Positions 22,659 to 36,180 of a stretch of DNA of 64,000 nt are shown here, in pieces. Every line of letters starts with the position of its first letter. Position 1 is the first letter of the stretch. The notes under the pieces were generated by a model. That model had not been told where the DNA came from and ran no database searches. It saw only the letters and a program-made list of their open reading frames with translations. Position numbers and translations under genes: made by a program. Source of the stretch: Turnera subulata (Eukaryota > Streptophyta > Magnoliopsida > Malpighiales > Passifloraceae); assembly GCA_028386065.3 (NCBI GenBank), contig JAKUCV010001948.1, forward strand, positions 20,643-84,642, read 5' to 3'.

Positions 22659-25600
22659 TGAAACACCCGTGTCCTAATTTTACAAATAAGATGCTTAAGT
22701 AAAGGAAATTACCAAAATACCCCTGAAACCCGGAACACAAAATCCGATATCAACAATATCCAAAATTCTTAATAAAATCGAGATGTCATAAAGAACAAAA
22801 CATTCCGGCTTAGCAAGCCTCAAATCAAACCTGGCATCCTGCCGATACATCATCAATAATAAATTCCGGCAACCCGCCGATAATGTAATCCAAATCAATA
22901 GACATCTCAATAAAAATCCAATGCAGCGGAAGAAACAAACGGAGTAAAAATAAGAGAAACAAATCAACATGCATGCCGACTATATGGATGCAACCGGGAG
23001 ATCAAGCACAGCTACCTGCTGAGATAACCACGTCCGTACTCTGGAAGGATGGAAAGTGACTGCACGCTATCTAAAGTCTGAAAAACAACGTTGGCGATTA
23101 TGTGAGTCGCCTACTCAGTGAGCAATATAAGTCTAATTATGAGAGTGTGCAGATCAAGTCCGAAAGGAAAGAAGAGCAACAAGACTAGCATGCAAACATA
23201 CAACAATCAGTACTAACATGCCAACACAATCAAGCAAACAGTTCGTTATTCTCCATCAGTTGTGAGTTAAGTTTTCTTATTATGATTTATTATTCAGGGC
23301 CCCTACTGTGTGCGTCGAGTTCGGTCCCGTCTCATGAGACAACCAGGCATAAGCCTAATTACAACCAGGCACGAAGCCCAACATATGCATAGAGAGAGAG
23401 AGAGACAGAGAGAAAGAGGGAGGTAGAAAGGGGGAGGTAGAAGGAGGGAGGTAGAACCGGTCATCACAGACCCATATGCATATCCGCATACCACATGCAA
23501 ACCCGAGGGGTATCACTTTCCGCTCGAACCAACCGGTCATCAGCACACAGTAGCCTAACTTCTAATGTACATTATTCTTATTCTCAAACTATAAGCTCAT
23601 GTGTGCCAAGAGATTGTGATTTAACAGGGTTGTGTGATAAAACAGCTTAAACAGATTACCGGGTCTCCGACCCACAACACATCACACAAAACACCCAAAA
23701 TCACACATGTTATAATCCATAACAAATCCAAAATCCTGCTCATAAGCAAATAATACACTTAGGCACACAATACAGATTACAGCATGTTAGCAAACAAGCA
23801 TGCAACTCAAACAAACCAATCCAACGAGCTCATGCAAACAAACATAAAAAGACGTATAAAGTCACCTCAACGACGATTGTCCTGTGGAGCTTTTCCCAAA
23901 ACAGATCCTCCAGCTCCCGAGGTGTTACCCGTGCCTGAATACCGGCACACACAACAAATTACAAACAATAACAATAAAGACGTGCATGCATGTAACTATA
24001 ATGCTCAACTGAGTTAAACCCGTCCCTAGTTAGCCAACTATGTAATTCCCGGGTCTAAACCCGACTTAAAGTTCTCTCACCAAAACTCCGAGTAACGGGA
24101 CCTAAGGTTCACCGGGCTTAAGCCCAACTAAGTCCAAGAGTGGTTCCCGAGCCTATGACCCACTCATTATGTCGTTTATGAATTCCCGGCCTAAAGTCCA
24201 ATCTAAGCCCAATTACAATTTCCGGGCCTAAAGCCCACTTCCTTAAGTCCTTATTAATTAATTATAGGTTTGGGCTCAAAGCCCGTTACTTAAGTCCAAG
24301 GTCAAACCGAACCCAAGATTCCCGGCCTAAGGTTCTACCCTTGTCGGTAATTACCCGGTTATATTCCACACAAATTCCCGTACTCGATTTACTACTATGT
24401 ACCTTATCAATATTACAACACCCAATCCAAATTAAATAAGTACATGCCATGAATAACACAAGTTATACATCAAGTATAATGCCGGAGACAAATCCCGAAC
24501 CTTCGCCGGAAAATTCCCGAGCCTTCGCCGGATTCCGGTGACCTCGCCGGAACTCCACCAACAACCACAAGAAATCTGCCATAAACCATAAACAGCACCC
24601 AAACCGTATTTACTCAACCAAACATCCGTGCAATCAAACAATACCCACTGATCTCTAAAACAATTCAAGGAAAAAGACAGATTGAGGAAGGAATCCTTAC
24701 CCGGAAGATTCGCTGCCAAACCCGAACCACAACTCCTCTGCCGGAGGTTCACACACACACCCGAGCACCTCTCCACCGGGACGCACACCCTCAGTCACGC
24801 ACCACACAGAAACACCCCGGCGGCGAACAACACACCCAACACCAACACACGCACGCAAGCAACACCAACCAGATTGAATCCACCAAGTCGAACTGCCAAC
24901 CAGCACCTAACCCACCGCCACAAGAGAACCCACGCCCACACAAACTCAATCAAACAAACTAACCCAAACCAAATCCAAATCGGAAGAAAAGAGAGGAAGC
25001 GTGACGCTTACCGGCGACAACTAAAGGCGGCGGCGATGGGACGAGATGTGTCCCGAGTCGTGCTCGACTCAACTTCCTCTCCCCTCCTACTGGCAGACGG
25101 CGACACTGCCACGACCGGCGGTGTGGAGTGGCGAGCGAAGAGGGTGTGATGGGATGGTGGTGTGGGAGGCGTGAGAGAGAGAAGACGAGAAGAGAAGGTT
25201 GCAGGCCCGGAAAAAGAAAAGGGGGAGAATGAGGTGAGGAGGAAGAGAAGAGAAAGAGAGAGCGAGAGGGAGGACGAAGGGAAGAGAAGAGAGAGAGAAA
25301 AGGAAGAAGGAGAAGGAGGCGCCGTCGGGGTGAAAACAAAAGAAAGAAGAAGAAAAGTGAAAAGAATTGAAAGGAAAAAGAGGGAAGGGGCTAGGGTTTT
25401 TAGGGTGTGAGCCGGCCCAGCCCCAAAACGACGCTGTTTTGGGCTGAGGCGCGGTCAACCCGCCCTAGTCAACGGTTTTTTTGTTTTCTTTTTTAAAACA
25501 GTTCCAAAACGACGTAGTTTCACTAGCACCCACGATAATCTTCGCGTTACATCCCGATCTCGAATCCGTTCCCAACGGGACCCGACCCATGAGCAATACC

Positions 25601-25733
25601 AACTTAAAATTGACATTTCCATGGCATAATAATTTATTTCCTCGACTAAAACTCGAAAATACCTCAGGGGTAAAATTGGAATAAAAATTCTGAAAATCCC
25701 GAAAATCAAATTAAGAAAATTCGGGGCGTTACA
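22659..25733 (-). repeat. 3' LTR of the Tekay-like element
   Basis: Plus-strand edges TGAAACACCCGTGT and CGGGGCGTTACA. Contains a GA-rich microsatellite (23390-23440), GC-rich and purine-rich parts (24480-25400) and AAAACGACGCTGTTTT near 25424. Open frames inside it (for example 24959-25458) are by-products of skewed base composition. Confidence 0.92.
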
Positions 25734-25784
25734 GTTCTACCCCACTTAAGGAAATTTCGTCCTCGAAATTATAAGATAGAAACA

Positions 25785-28700
25785 TCAAAACAAATGGGGA
25801 TACTGCTCCTGCATATGGGACTCAACCTCCCAAGTAGCCTCATTCGGAGAATGACGGCTCCATCTAACCCGAACCATCGGAATAACCCGATTCCTCAACT
25901 GTCGCTCCTCCCGAGCTAGAATCTCAACCGGCTCCTCCACATAGGTCAAATCCTCAGAAACCTCCACCTCTGTCGGGGATACAACATGACTAGGATCAGA
26001 TCGATAATGCCTCAGCATCGACACATGGAATACATCATGTATGCGCGACAGCTCCTCCGGTAAAGCAAACCTATAGGCCAGCGGACCAATCCGCTCCATG
26101 ATCTCATAAGGACGAATATAACGAGGGCTCAACTTGCCCTTCCTCCCAAACCGGATAACACCTCTCCAGGGAGCAACACGGAGGAAGACTCTGTCACCAA
26201 CATTGTACTCCATCTCCCGACGATGCTTATCGGCAAAACTCTTTTGCCGATCCTGAGCAGCTCTCATGCACTGCTTAACCACCTCGATCTGATCAACAGC
26301 CTCCTGGACTAGGTCCGGACCAATCACCTGTCTCAGACCTTCCTCATCCCAACAGATCGGACTACGACACTTCCGCCCATACAAAGCCTCATATGGCGCC
26401 ATACCGATACTGGAGTGATACCCGTTGTTATAGGCAAACTCCACCAACGGTAATGTCTCATCCCAAGAACCACTGAAATTGAGCACACAGGCTCTAAGCA
26501 TATCCTCCAGCGTCTGTATAGTTCTCTCCGACTGCCCATCGGTCTGCGGATGGAATGCAGTACTGAAATTCAGCTTAGTACCCAAAGCTGACTGTAAACT
26601 CTTCCAGAAGTGGGAAGTAAACCTCGGATCCCTGTCCGACACAATGGATAGTGGAACTCCATGTAGACGGACAACACCCGAAATATATAACCTCGCCAGC
26701 TTATCCATTGTATCCGTTTGCTGAATCGGTAGGAAATGAGCTGACTTGGTCAACCTGTCAACAATGACCCAGATGGCATCATGTCGACCCCGGGTCCTCG
26801 GTAACCCGATCACAAAGTCCATAGTAATATGCTCCCACTTCCACTGCAGAATAGTCAAAGATCTCATCTTGCCGGCAGGAGCCTGATGCTCGGCTTTCAC
26901 CTACTGACAAGTCATACAACGAGCCACAAACTCCGCAACATCCTTTTTCATCCCGGGCCACCAATAATGACTCTTCAAGTTCTGGTACATTTTGGTGCTA
27001 CCCGGATGAATAGCATACGGTGCATTATGCGCTTCATCCATAATCCATCGCCTCAAATCATCCACATCCGGAACACACAACCGATCACCGGTCATCAGAG
27101 CACCATCCTCCCGGACATAGAAACTAGAACTCTCTCCACCGAGAGCCTTATCTCGCAACTCTGCTAAATGAGGATCTCCATACTGCAACTCCATGATCTT
27201 ATCCCGCAAGGTCGGCCGGATGCTCAAACTAGCAAGCAACGCCCCAGTAATATCCACCTCTAACTGTGCATCCAACGACCTCAGCTCCACCAAGGAAGGC
27301 AAAGCATAAGAAACAGAGTCCTCATCAGCAGCAGCCACTCTCTTCCGGCTCAATGCATCTGCAACAACATTGGCCTTGCCTGGATGGTACTCAATAGTAC
27401 AATCATAATCCTTCAGAAGCTCAATCCAGCGTCTCTGTCTCATGTTAAGCTCCCTTTGGGTCATGATATACTTCAAACTTTTATGATCTGTGAAAATCCG
27501 GCACTTCTCACCGTACAGATGGTGTCTCCAAATCTTTAGGGCAAAGATCACAGCAGCTAACTCCAGATCATGAGTCGGATAGTTCTTCTCATGAGTTCTT
27601 AACTGCCTGGAAGCATATGCAATCACCCGACCCTCCTGCATCAAAACACATCCCAAACCCAGACCAGAAGCATCACTGAACACCGTGTACTCCACTTCGG
27701 GTCTTGAAACAGTCAAAACCGGTGCAGAAGTCAACCGACTCTTCAACTCCTCAAAACTCTTCTGACAACCGTCATCCCAAACAAAAGCATAGTCTTTCCT
27801 CAACAGCTTAGTCGTGGGACCCGCTACTAAGGAAAAACCTTCAATGAACCTCCGGTAGTAACCAGCAAGTCCAAGAAAACTCCGTATCTCAGATACACTC
27901 TTCGGTGGCTCCCAATCCATGACTGCCTTAATCTTGGCTGGATCGACCTTAATGCCTTCACCGGACACAATATGTCCAATAAACGCTACCTCATCCAACC
28001 AAAACTCACACTTGCTGAGCTTGGCATAGAGTTGTTCTTCTCTCAATCTCTGCAAAACTTGTCTCAAGTGGTCTTCATGTTCGGCCTTACTACTCGAGTA
28101 GACCAAGATGTCATCAATGAACCCTACCACAAACCGGTCCAGAAATTCATGGAAAACCTGCTGCATCATACACATGAACACTGCCGGTGCATTCGTCAGA
28201 CCAAAAGGAACAACCACAAACTCATAATGACCATACCGAGTGCGGAATGCAGACTTCGGTATGTCTTGCTCTGCAATCCGAACCTGATGGTAACCAGATC
28301 GCAAGTCAATCTTCGAAAACATAGATGCACCCTGCAACTGATCGAACAGGTCATCGATCCTAGGCAAAGGATACTTGTTCTTCACAGTCACCTTGTTTAA
28401 CTGCCTATAGTCTACACACATCCGCATACTGCCATCCTTCTTCTTCACAAACAAGACCGGGGCACCCCAAGGTGAGATGCTCGGCCTGATAAAATCCTTG
28501 TCTAACAACTCCTCCAGTTGTTTCTTCAACTCCTGAAGTTCTGCCGGAGCCATTCTGTAGGGCAGTATAGAAATAGGTGCAACTCCCGGTACCAAGTCAA
28601 CTGTATACTCCACCTCCCGCTCCGGAGGCAACCCAGGTAAATCATCAGGGAAAACATCGGGAAACTCCCGAACAATAGGAATATCCTCCACTCCAGGTAC

Positions 28701-30467
28701 TGGTACCGAAGAATCGTCCACATGAGCAAGGAAGGCATCACAACCCTCTCGGATCATCCTGAAAGCCTGGATGGCCGAGATACAGCACGCCGATAGAACT
28801 CTTCGTTCTCCAACAAACACCAATCTACGCCCCAACAAAGAAGATAGGGACACTTCCCTGGCCCGACAATCAACTACTGCTTGGTGTCTGGACAACCAGT
28901 CCATGCCTAAGATAACGTCAAACTCTCCCAAATCCATGACAGCAAGATCAGAAGGAAAACCCTCACTATAATACTCTATCGACACATTCCTACAAACTCG
29001 ATCAACAACTACTATATCTCCAGTGGGTAAACGGACTCTCAGGGGTCTACTAAGGTTATCATCCTCTATGTTATGAGTAGTCATGAATGCACGTGATACA
29101 AAAGAATGTGTAGAACCTGGATCAATTAAAGCATGTGCAAACTGACCAAAAACCATAAAGGTACCTGCTATAACATCTGGAGCATCAGCAGCCTCCTCTT
29201 GGGTGATGGCATAAACCCTAGGAGATGCAGCAGACTGAGTCGCACCCCCGCGATTCGGAGCTCCAGAACCTCCACGACCTCGACCCTGCTGTCCGCCACC
29301 TCTGTTCGGACCAGAAGAAACAGCACCACTAGCCACAGAACTTTGTACTGTATACTGAGAACCACTGCCACCATTATCCCTCATCCACTTGTAGCAAGTA
29401 GACTTCTGGTGTCCCGGCGTATTGCAGTACCAGCATGTACCCGAGAACCGTGCCGAGGAACCCCGTCCCCGAGAACCAGACTGATAGGACCGTCCTCCTG
29501 AGGATCTGCCTGGTCCACCCTGAAAACTCTGCCCTCGGAACTTCTTCGAACCCTGGTAAGAAGAACTCTGCCCAACAGAATACTCTGCACCCCCGGCATC
29601 AGAATACTGCCTCTTCTGTCCCGAAGCAGATGACTGCTTCCTCTGCTCGGCTGCCCGAGCCTCCTTCCCGAGCAACTGCACTCTCTCAGCATCAAAAGCA
29701 GCGGCACAAACTGCCTCCCAAGTCTTGTGCCCTCCACCAGCCACAGCCATCGCTATCTCAGTACGTAAGCCGTTAACAAACCGCCTACACTTGGTCAACT
29801 CATCGGGCACAAACTCCCTAGCATAAGAGAGAAGAATGCTATACCGGATCCTGAAAGCTGATACAGTCTCATCAAGTCCCTGCTTCGCTTCAAGAAACTG
29901 CTTCTTCTGCTCCTCCAGAAAACCAACAGTAAGGAACTCCTTGTAGAATCTCTCCTTGAAATCCTCCCAAGGCATCTCCACAGGCTTCGGTAGATTGGCC
30001 ACAAGATCCTGCCACCATGACAATGCATACCCTGTGAACTTATGTGCAGCTAATCGAGCCCTCTGCTCAGGTGCACAGGTGAACTTCTCCAGAACATTTT
30101 CCACCTAGCGAAACCAATCATCAAACTCCTTGACTTTGCCCTGTTCACCTGAGAATTCCTTCACTGCAGACTTATCCATATGTTTGTATCCACTCTCCAT
30201 ACCACCTACTGCAGCAGGTGCTACCGGCTGGGCACCCTGCTGCTGCTGCTGAAACTGCTGGAACTGCTGCCACTGCAGAAAAGCCTAATACTGTTGAAAC
30301 GCTGGGTTCACAACAGGTGGTACAACATTCTGTCCTCCACCACCTGCAGCATTATTCTCTGTTGCATTATTGTTCCCCTGACCAATGGGAACCTGCATCA
30401 CCGACACATTGTCGGAGACATGAGTAGCGGCGTCATCCTCAGCATTGTGCTGTCCCTCGTGATCCAT
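25785..30467 (-). pseudogene. Tekay-like gag-pol polyprotein with three in-frame TAG codons
   Basis: One frame runs from ATG 30467 (MDHEGQHNAEDDAATHVSDN) to the stop at 25785, 1561 codons. TAG interrupts it at 30285-30287, 30105-30107 and 26901-26903; no frameshift was seen. Domains in order: Gln-rich N-terminus; Gag core ([16 protein letters not shown]); CCHC knuckle [14 protein letters not shown]; protease [15 protein letters not shown] with [14 protein letters not shown] and catalytic [10 protein letters not shown]; RNase H ([25 protein letters not shown]); integrase with zinc-binding CMTCQ end, MDFVIGLPRTRG, SDRDPRFTSHFWKSL, HPQTDGQSERTIQ; and a C-terminal chromodomain-like region (PVEILAREERQLRNRVIPMV). 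Such integrases steer insertion to chromatin marks. The element would be competent but for these stops. Confidence 0.93.
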
Positions 30468-30599
30468 ATCGACGCCTATATGAATGCAAATGAGTCAAAA
30501 CACTTTTTTTAAGTCATAAATCCGGAAACAGGCTTAAACACAGAAAAACACTTTGAAAAACAGTTTAAGACACTTTTAAAAACCAAGGATCTAAAGCCT

Positions 30600-30611
30600 G
30601 CTCCGCTACCA
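30600..30611 (-). other. primer binding site variant of the Tekay-like element
   Basis: Minus strand TGGTAGCGGAGC, 3 bases inside the 5' LTR end (30615). It is followed by AGGC. Same 12-mer as in the copia, TRIM and SIRE-like elements of this window. Confidence 0.75.
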
Positions 30612-30614
30612 AGC

Positions 30615-33600
30615 TGAAACACCCGTGTCCCAATTTTACAAATAAGATGCTTAAGTAAAGGAAATTACCAAAATACCCCTGAAACCCGGAACACAAAATC
30701 CGATATCAACAATATCCAAAATTCTTAATAAAATCGAGATGTCATAAAGAACAAAACATTCCGGCTTAGCAAGCCTCAAATCAAACCCGGCATGCTGCCG
30801 ATACATCATCAATAATAAATTCCAGCAACCCGCCGATAATGTAATCCAAATCAATAGACATCTCAATAAAAATCCAATGCAGCGGAAGAAACAAACGGAG
30901 TAAAAATAAGAGAAACAAATCAACATGCATGCCGACTATATGGATGCAACCGGGAGATCAAGCACAGCTACCTGCTGAGATAACCACGTCCGTACTCTGG
31001 AAGGATGGAAAGTGACTGCACGCTATCTAAAGTCTGAAAAACAACGTTGGCGATTATGTGAGTCGCCTACTCAGTGAGCAATATAAGTCTAATTATAAGA
31101 GTGTGCAGATCAAGTCCGAAAGGAAAGAAGAGCAACAAGACTAGCAGGCAAACATACAACAATCAGTACTAACATGCCAACACAATCAAGCAAACAGTTC
31201 GTTATTCTCCATCAGTTGTGAGTTAAGTTTTCTTATTATGATTTATTATTCAGGGCCCCTACTGTGTGCGTCGAGCTCGGTCCCGTCTCATGAGACAATC
31301 AGGCATAAGCCCAATTACAACCAGGCATGAAGCCCAACATATCCATAGAGAGAGAGAGAGACAGAGAGAAAGAGGGAGGTAGAAAGGGGGAGGTAGAAGG
31401 AGGGAGGTAGAACCGGTCATCACAGACCCATATGCATATCCGCATACCACATGCTAACCCGCATGCAAACCTGAGGGGTATCACTTCCCGCTCGAACCAA
31501 CCGGTCATCAGCACACAGTAGCCTAACTTCTACTGTACATTATTCTTATTCTCAAACTATAAGCTCATGTGTGCCAAGAGATTGTGATTTAACAGGGTTG
31601 TGTGATAAAACAGCTTAAACAGATTACCGGGTCTCCGACCCACAACACATCACACAAAACACCCAAAATCACACATGTTATAATCCATAACAAATCCAAC
31701 ATCCTGCTCATAAGCAAATAATACACTTAGGCACACAATACAGATTACAGCATGTTAGCAAACAAGCATGCAACTCAAACAAACCAATCCAACGAGCTCA
31801 TGCAAACAAACATAAAAAGACGTATAAAGTCACCTCAACGACGATTGTCCTGTGGAGCTTTTCCCAAAACAGATCCTCCAGCTCCCGAGGTGTTACCCGT
31901 GCCTGAATACCGGCACACACAACAAATTACAAACAATAACAATAAAGACGTGCATGCATGTAACTATAATGCTCAACTGAGTTAAACCCGTCCCTAGTTA
32001 GCCAACTATGTAATTCTCGGGTCTAAACCCGACTTAAAGTTCTCTCACCAAAACTCCGAGTAACGGGACCTAAGGTTCACCGGGCTTAAGCCCAACTAAG
32101 TCCAAGAGTGGTTCCCGAGCCTATGGCCCACTCATTATGTCGTTTATGAATTCCCGGCCTAAAGTCCAATCTAAGCCCAATTACAATTTCCGGGCCTAAA
32201 GCCCACTTCCTTAAGTCCTTATTAATTAATTATAGGTTTGGGCTCAAAGCCCGTTACTTAAGTCCAAGGTCAAACCGAACCCAAGATTCCCGGCCTAAGG
32301 TTCTACCCTTGTCGGTAATTACCCGGTTATATTCCACACAAATTCCCGTACTCGATTTACTACTATGTACCTTATCAATATTACAACACCCAATCCAAAT
32401 TAAATAAGTACATGCCATGAATAACACAAGTTATACATCAAGTATAATGCCAGAGTCAAATCCCGAACCTTCGTCGGAAAATTCCCGAGCCTCGCCGGAA
32501 AATTCCCGAGCCTTCGCCGGATTCCGGTGACCTCGCCGGAACTCCACCAACAACCACAAGAAATCTGCCATAAACCATAAACAGCACCCAAACCGTATTT
32601 ACTCAACCAAACATCCGTGCAATCAAACAATACCCACTGATCTCTAAAACAATTCAAGGAAAAAGACAGATTGAGGAAAGAATCCTTACCCGGAAGATTC
32701 GCTGCCAAACCCGAACCACAACTCCTCTGCCAGAGGTTCACACACACACCCGAGCACCTCTCCGCCGGGACGCACACCCTCAGTCACGCACCACACAGAA
32801 ACACCCCGGCGGCGAACAACACACCCAACACCAACACACGCACGCAAGCAACACCAACCAGATTGAATCCACCAGGTCAAACTGCCAACCAGCACCTAAC
32901 CCACCGCCACAAGAGAACCCACGCCCACACAAACTCAATCAAACAAACTAACCCAAACCAAATCCAAATCGGAAGAAAAGAGAGGAAGCGTGAGGCTTAC
33001 CGGCGACAACTAAAGGCGGCGGCGATGGGACGAGATGTGTCCCGAGTCGTGCTCGACTCAACTTCGTCTCCCCTTCTACTGGCAGACGGCGACACAGCCA
33101 CGGCCGGCGGTGTGGAGTGGCGAGCGAAGAAGGAGTGATGGGATGGTGGTGTCGGAGGCATGAGAGAGAGAAGACGAGAAGAGAAGGTTGCAGGCCCGGA
33201 AAAAGAAAAGGGGGAGAATGAGGTGAGGAGGAAGAGAAGAGAAAGAGAGAGCGAGAGGGAGGATGAAGGGAAGAGAAGAGAGAGAGAAAAGGAAGAAGGA
33301 GAAGGAAGGTAGGAGAAGGAGGCGCCGTCGGGGTGAAAACAAAAGAAAGAAGAAGAAAAGTGAAAAGAATTGAAAGGAAAAAGAGGGAAGGGGCTAGGGT
33401 TTTTAGGGTGTGAGCCGGCCCAGCCCCAAAACGACGCCGTTTTGGGCTGAGGCGCAACCCGCCCTAGTCAACTGTTTTTTTGTTTTTTTTTTTAAAACAG
33501 TTCCAAAACGACGTAGTTTCACTAGCACCCACGATAATCTTCGCGTTACACCCCGATCTCGAATCCGTTCCCAACGGGACCCGACCCATGAGCAATACCA

Positions 33601-33732
33601 ACTTAAAATTGACATTTCCAAGACATAATAATTTATTTCCTCGACTAAAACTCGAAAATACCTCAGGGGTAAAATCGGAATAAAAATTTTGAAAATCCCG
33701 AAAATCAAATGAAGAAAATCCGGGGCGTTACA
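30615..33732 (-). repeat. 5' LTR of the Tekay-like element
   Basis: Matches the 3' LTR along its length; about 40 bp longer through small insertions (for example near 31451-31462, 32490 and 33307). Next to TSD ATCCG at 33733. Confidence 0.92.
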
Positions 33733-33737
33733 ATCCG

Positions 33738-36177
33738 GATCTGTCAAAACCCGCACCAGAACACACAGGAGCCCGCCGTCGCCGGAGTCAGGCGGTGACA
33801 GGTGCTTGGAACTCGAGGAGGGGGCAGAAGACCTTGGAAGAACCCCATTCAGCGCCGCTCCCGATCTGTCGAGGACCTCAGGCGCTGCGCCCGAGCACGC
33901 CTCCGTCGAAGCTGAAGCCACCGTCGCTAGCTCCCACCGCCACAGCCGCTAGCTCCCATCGCCACCGGTGCCGCCAGGCGTCGATTTTCAATTGAGCGCC
34001 CCAGCTTTTGCTCCGCCGATTCGAAGCCGCCAGCACCTAGAGACAGGTCGCAACCCGTTGCCGTCTCGAGCGCCGCCTATGGCTACGGTTGCTGGTCGCC
34101 GGGATGAGATGGTGGAGAGGAGCAGGGGGCTCGTTAAAAAAAAAAGAGAGAGAGAGATGAAATGGAGCAGAAGGCTCGGGAAAAAGGAAAAGGAAAAAAA
34201 GGAAGGAGAAAAGAAAAGGGAGAAAGAGATAACGCGTGAAAAAAAAAAAAAAGAAAAAGAGTGGAAGGGAAATGTGGGTGCTGAGAGTGTGGGCAGCACC
34301 TCATGCCCGGTTCATGTGCTCACAAGAGGCCCTCATGCATTGAGTGGACCTGGCCAGATGCCCGGGAACAAATAAATATGGTGCTTTTGGAGATGTTTGT
34401 AAAAAAAATAGGTCCGAAAAACAGGATCTACAAAGTCACCGACAATTAAAGGGTATAACAGGTTCAAATTAAATTTCGCTACAGGCTTCTAACATATTAA
34501 TGATGAACAGATACTGCTGTAAAAAATCGGACCAAGAAGCCCACGCGTGAGGACCAAAACTGCCCGATCTGTCGGGAAAAATATAAATGTTATATATATA
34601 AAAATATATTTTTTTTTAGGTCCTTCTGAAGTTTTCAAGCAGGTTCGCAATTCATAAAATAAAACAGGTTCTTCACTCGGACCCAAAAAAAAAGGGGAGT
34701 GAAGAGCATGAGCTCATAAAATTCTCGTTAAGGAAGAACAGGAGTTGATGGGTAAAACACACACCTACTAACAATCCAACACCAGGTCGTGTTGAATTAA
34801 CAGGCCCCTGAAGGATCCAACAACAGGTCCTATCAAGCCAACATGTTTGCAAAAATAGGCCCTATAAAAGAGTAGATAGGAACTAATCCCATCCAGTGAT
34901 ACACAACCAGGGCACATGAAATATCTCCTCGATGAGGAATATAAATTATTAGGCCCGGAAAAAATTTTCAAAGGTCCTGAAGGTCCTATGTGAACCAAGA
35001 GCAGGTCCTACAAAAATGACAGGTCCTGCAAAATAATACAGAAATGACAGGTTCTGCAAAAGAACAATCAGAACCAGATCCCGTTTAGCGATCCACAATT
35101 CAGGTTCTATGTACACGCATGATATGATAATATTATGTGTCATTTTGTTATTACCATCGACATCATCATGTTCATTCATTTCACATGCTAGTTTGCAAAT
35201 TTAATCTCAAATGATTACCTTAAAAGCCAATACTCCATGTGTTGGGTATAATGCTAATTTGGCCACCGAAAATACCGTACAAAATATCTAAACAATTCAT
35301 CTTTTATTTTATGTTACGCATACGACATAATATGCACATGATAATCATGACATATGATTTATAATTCATATAGTTATGTTGCCCAAGTGTGTCATGGCCA
35401 ATTTGGCAAATTGATGTGTATGATTATTATGTAAAACTAGAAGAAATTAGTATTGATACAATATTGATGATGATCCTTTTGATATAATTTTATTCCGGGC
35501 ATGGCGCACGAGGTACCACCTCCATGAGGAATATAAGTTATTAGGTCCGGAAAAAATATTTCAAAGGTCTTAAAGGGAGGGCAGAGGTCCAAAATAAATC
35601 CGCTCGTCCCGAAGACATTTCCATTATTGAAATGCCAATTTGAAGCAGATCCTATAGGGCCGACTCAGGTTTGAAGAAGATCCTCAGGAGAAACCAATTG
35701 ATACTTAAAGTGGGAACTAAAAGATTCTCAACAAAGTCATCTATCACCAAAATACATACATCAAGAGGCGAAATAGGGATTAAAGCCTTGAAACTTCAAT
35801 GGAGATTTTAGTATGCAGGTCCTCTTCAATAGTACCGTTGGAAAGGAGGACAGGTCCTAAAGAGTTCCACAAAAGAGGAACCGAGACTGAAATGTTAAAC
35901 ACTTAGGTGAAATCTCACCAACGATGTACCTACAGGTTCCACAAAATTCACAGGACAATTACAATTCAGGTTCGTACAAATGGACCAATAACTCAAAATA
36001 GATCTTGAGGCACGAAGAAAGACTAGAACAGGTTCTAAAGATGTCATACTAAGGTGGTGTAGATCCTACGAATCTTCTCTCACCACAATTTATATTTTAT
36101 GGAACTCGAAGAGAGGCTACCGGAATGAATCCAACTGCCCACAATTCATCAATTACCCAACAGGTCCTATCGAAGTA
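33738..36177. other. LARD internal region, non-coding
   Basis: Begins GC-rich (33738-34100), then a purine-rich tract (34130-34275), then AT-rich DNA with many short CAGGTTCT/AGGTCCT-type motifs. Open frames are short and matched no family I know. It is interrupted at 36181 by a CACTA element. Confidence 0.65.
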
Positions 36178-36180
36178 GCA

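Larger units (their letters stand above)
22659..33732 (-). mobile_element. Tekay-like chromovirus, near intact
   Basis: Ty3/gypsy element in minus orientation with LTRs of about 3.1 kb (22659-25733 and 30615-33732), TSD ATCCG at 22654-22658 and 33733-33737, primer site just inside the 5' LTR (30611-30600), and polypurine AAGTGGGGTAGAAC beside the 3' LTR. Gag-Pol order is protease, RT, RNase H, integrase, chromodomain-like tail. The first 330 bp of the LTRs differ at four positions; further on are a few small indels. A recent insertion, silenced only by three in-frame TAGs. Confidence 0.95.

Noticed and set aside
24682..25458. Long open frames on both strands in the Tekay-like LTR
   Set aside because: They lie in GC- and purine-skewed LTR sequence, are repeated in the other LTR with frame changes, and match no protein family.
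27972..29776. Plus-strand frames opposite the Tekay-like gag-pol
   Set aside because: Shadows of the minus-strand coding frame.
33403..33921. 172-codon minus-strand frame across the LTR and LARD border
   Set aside because: It crosses the insertion junction at 33732, so it cannot be a conserved gene.
33968..34375. 135-codon Lys/Glu-rich frame
   Set aside because: Encoded by a GA-rich low-complexity tract; no domain.
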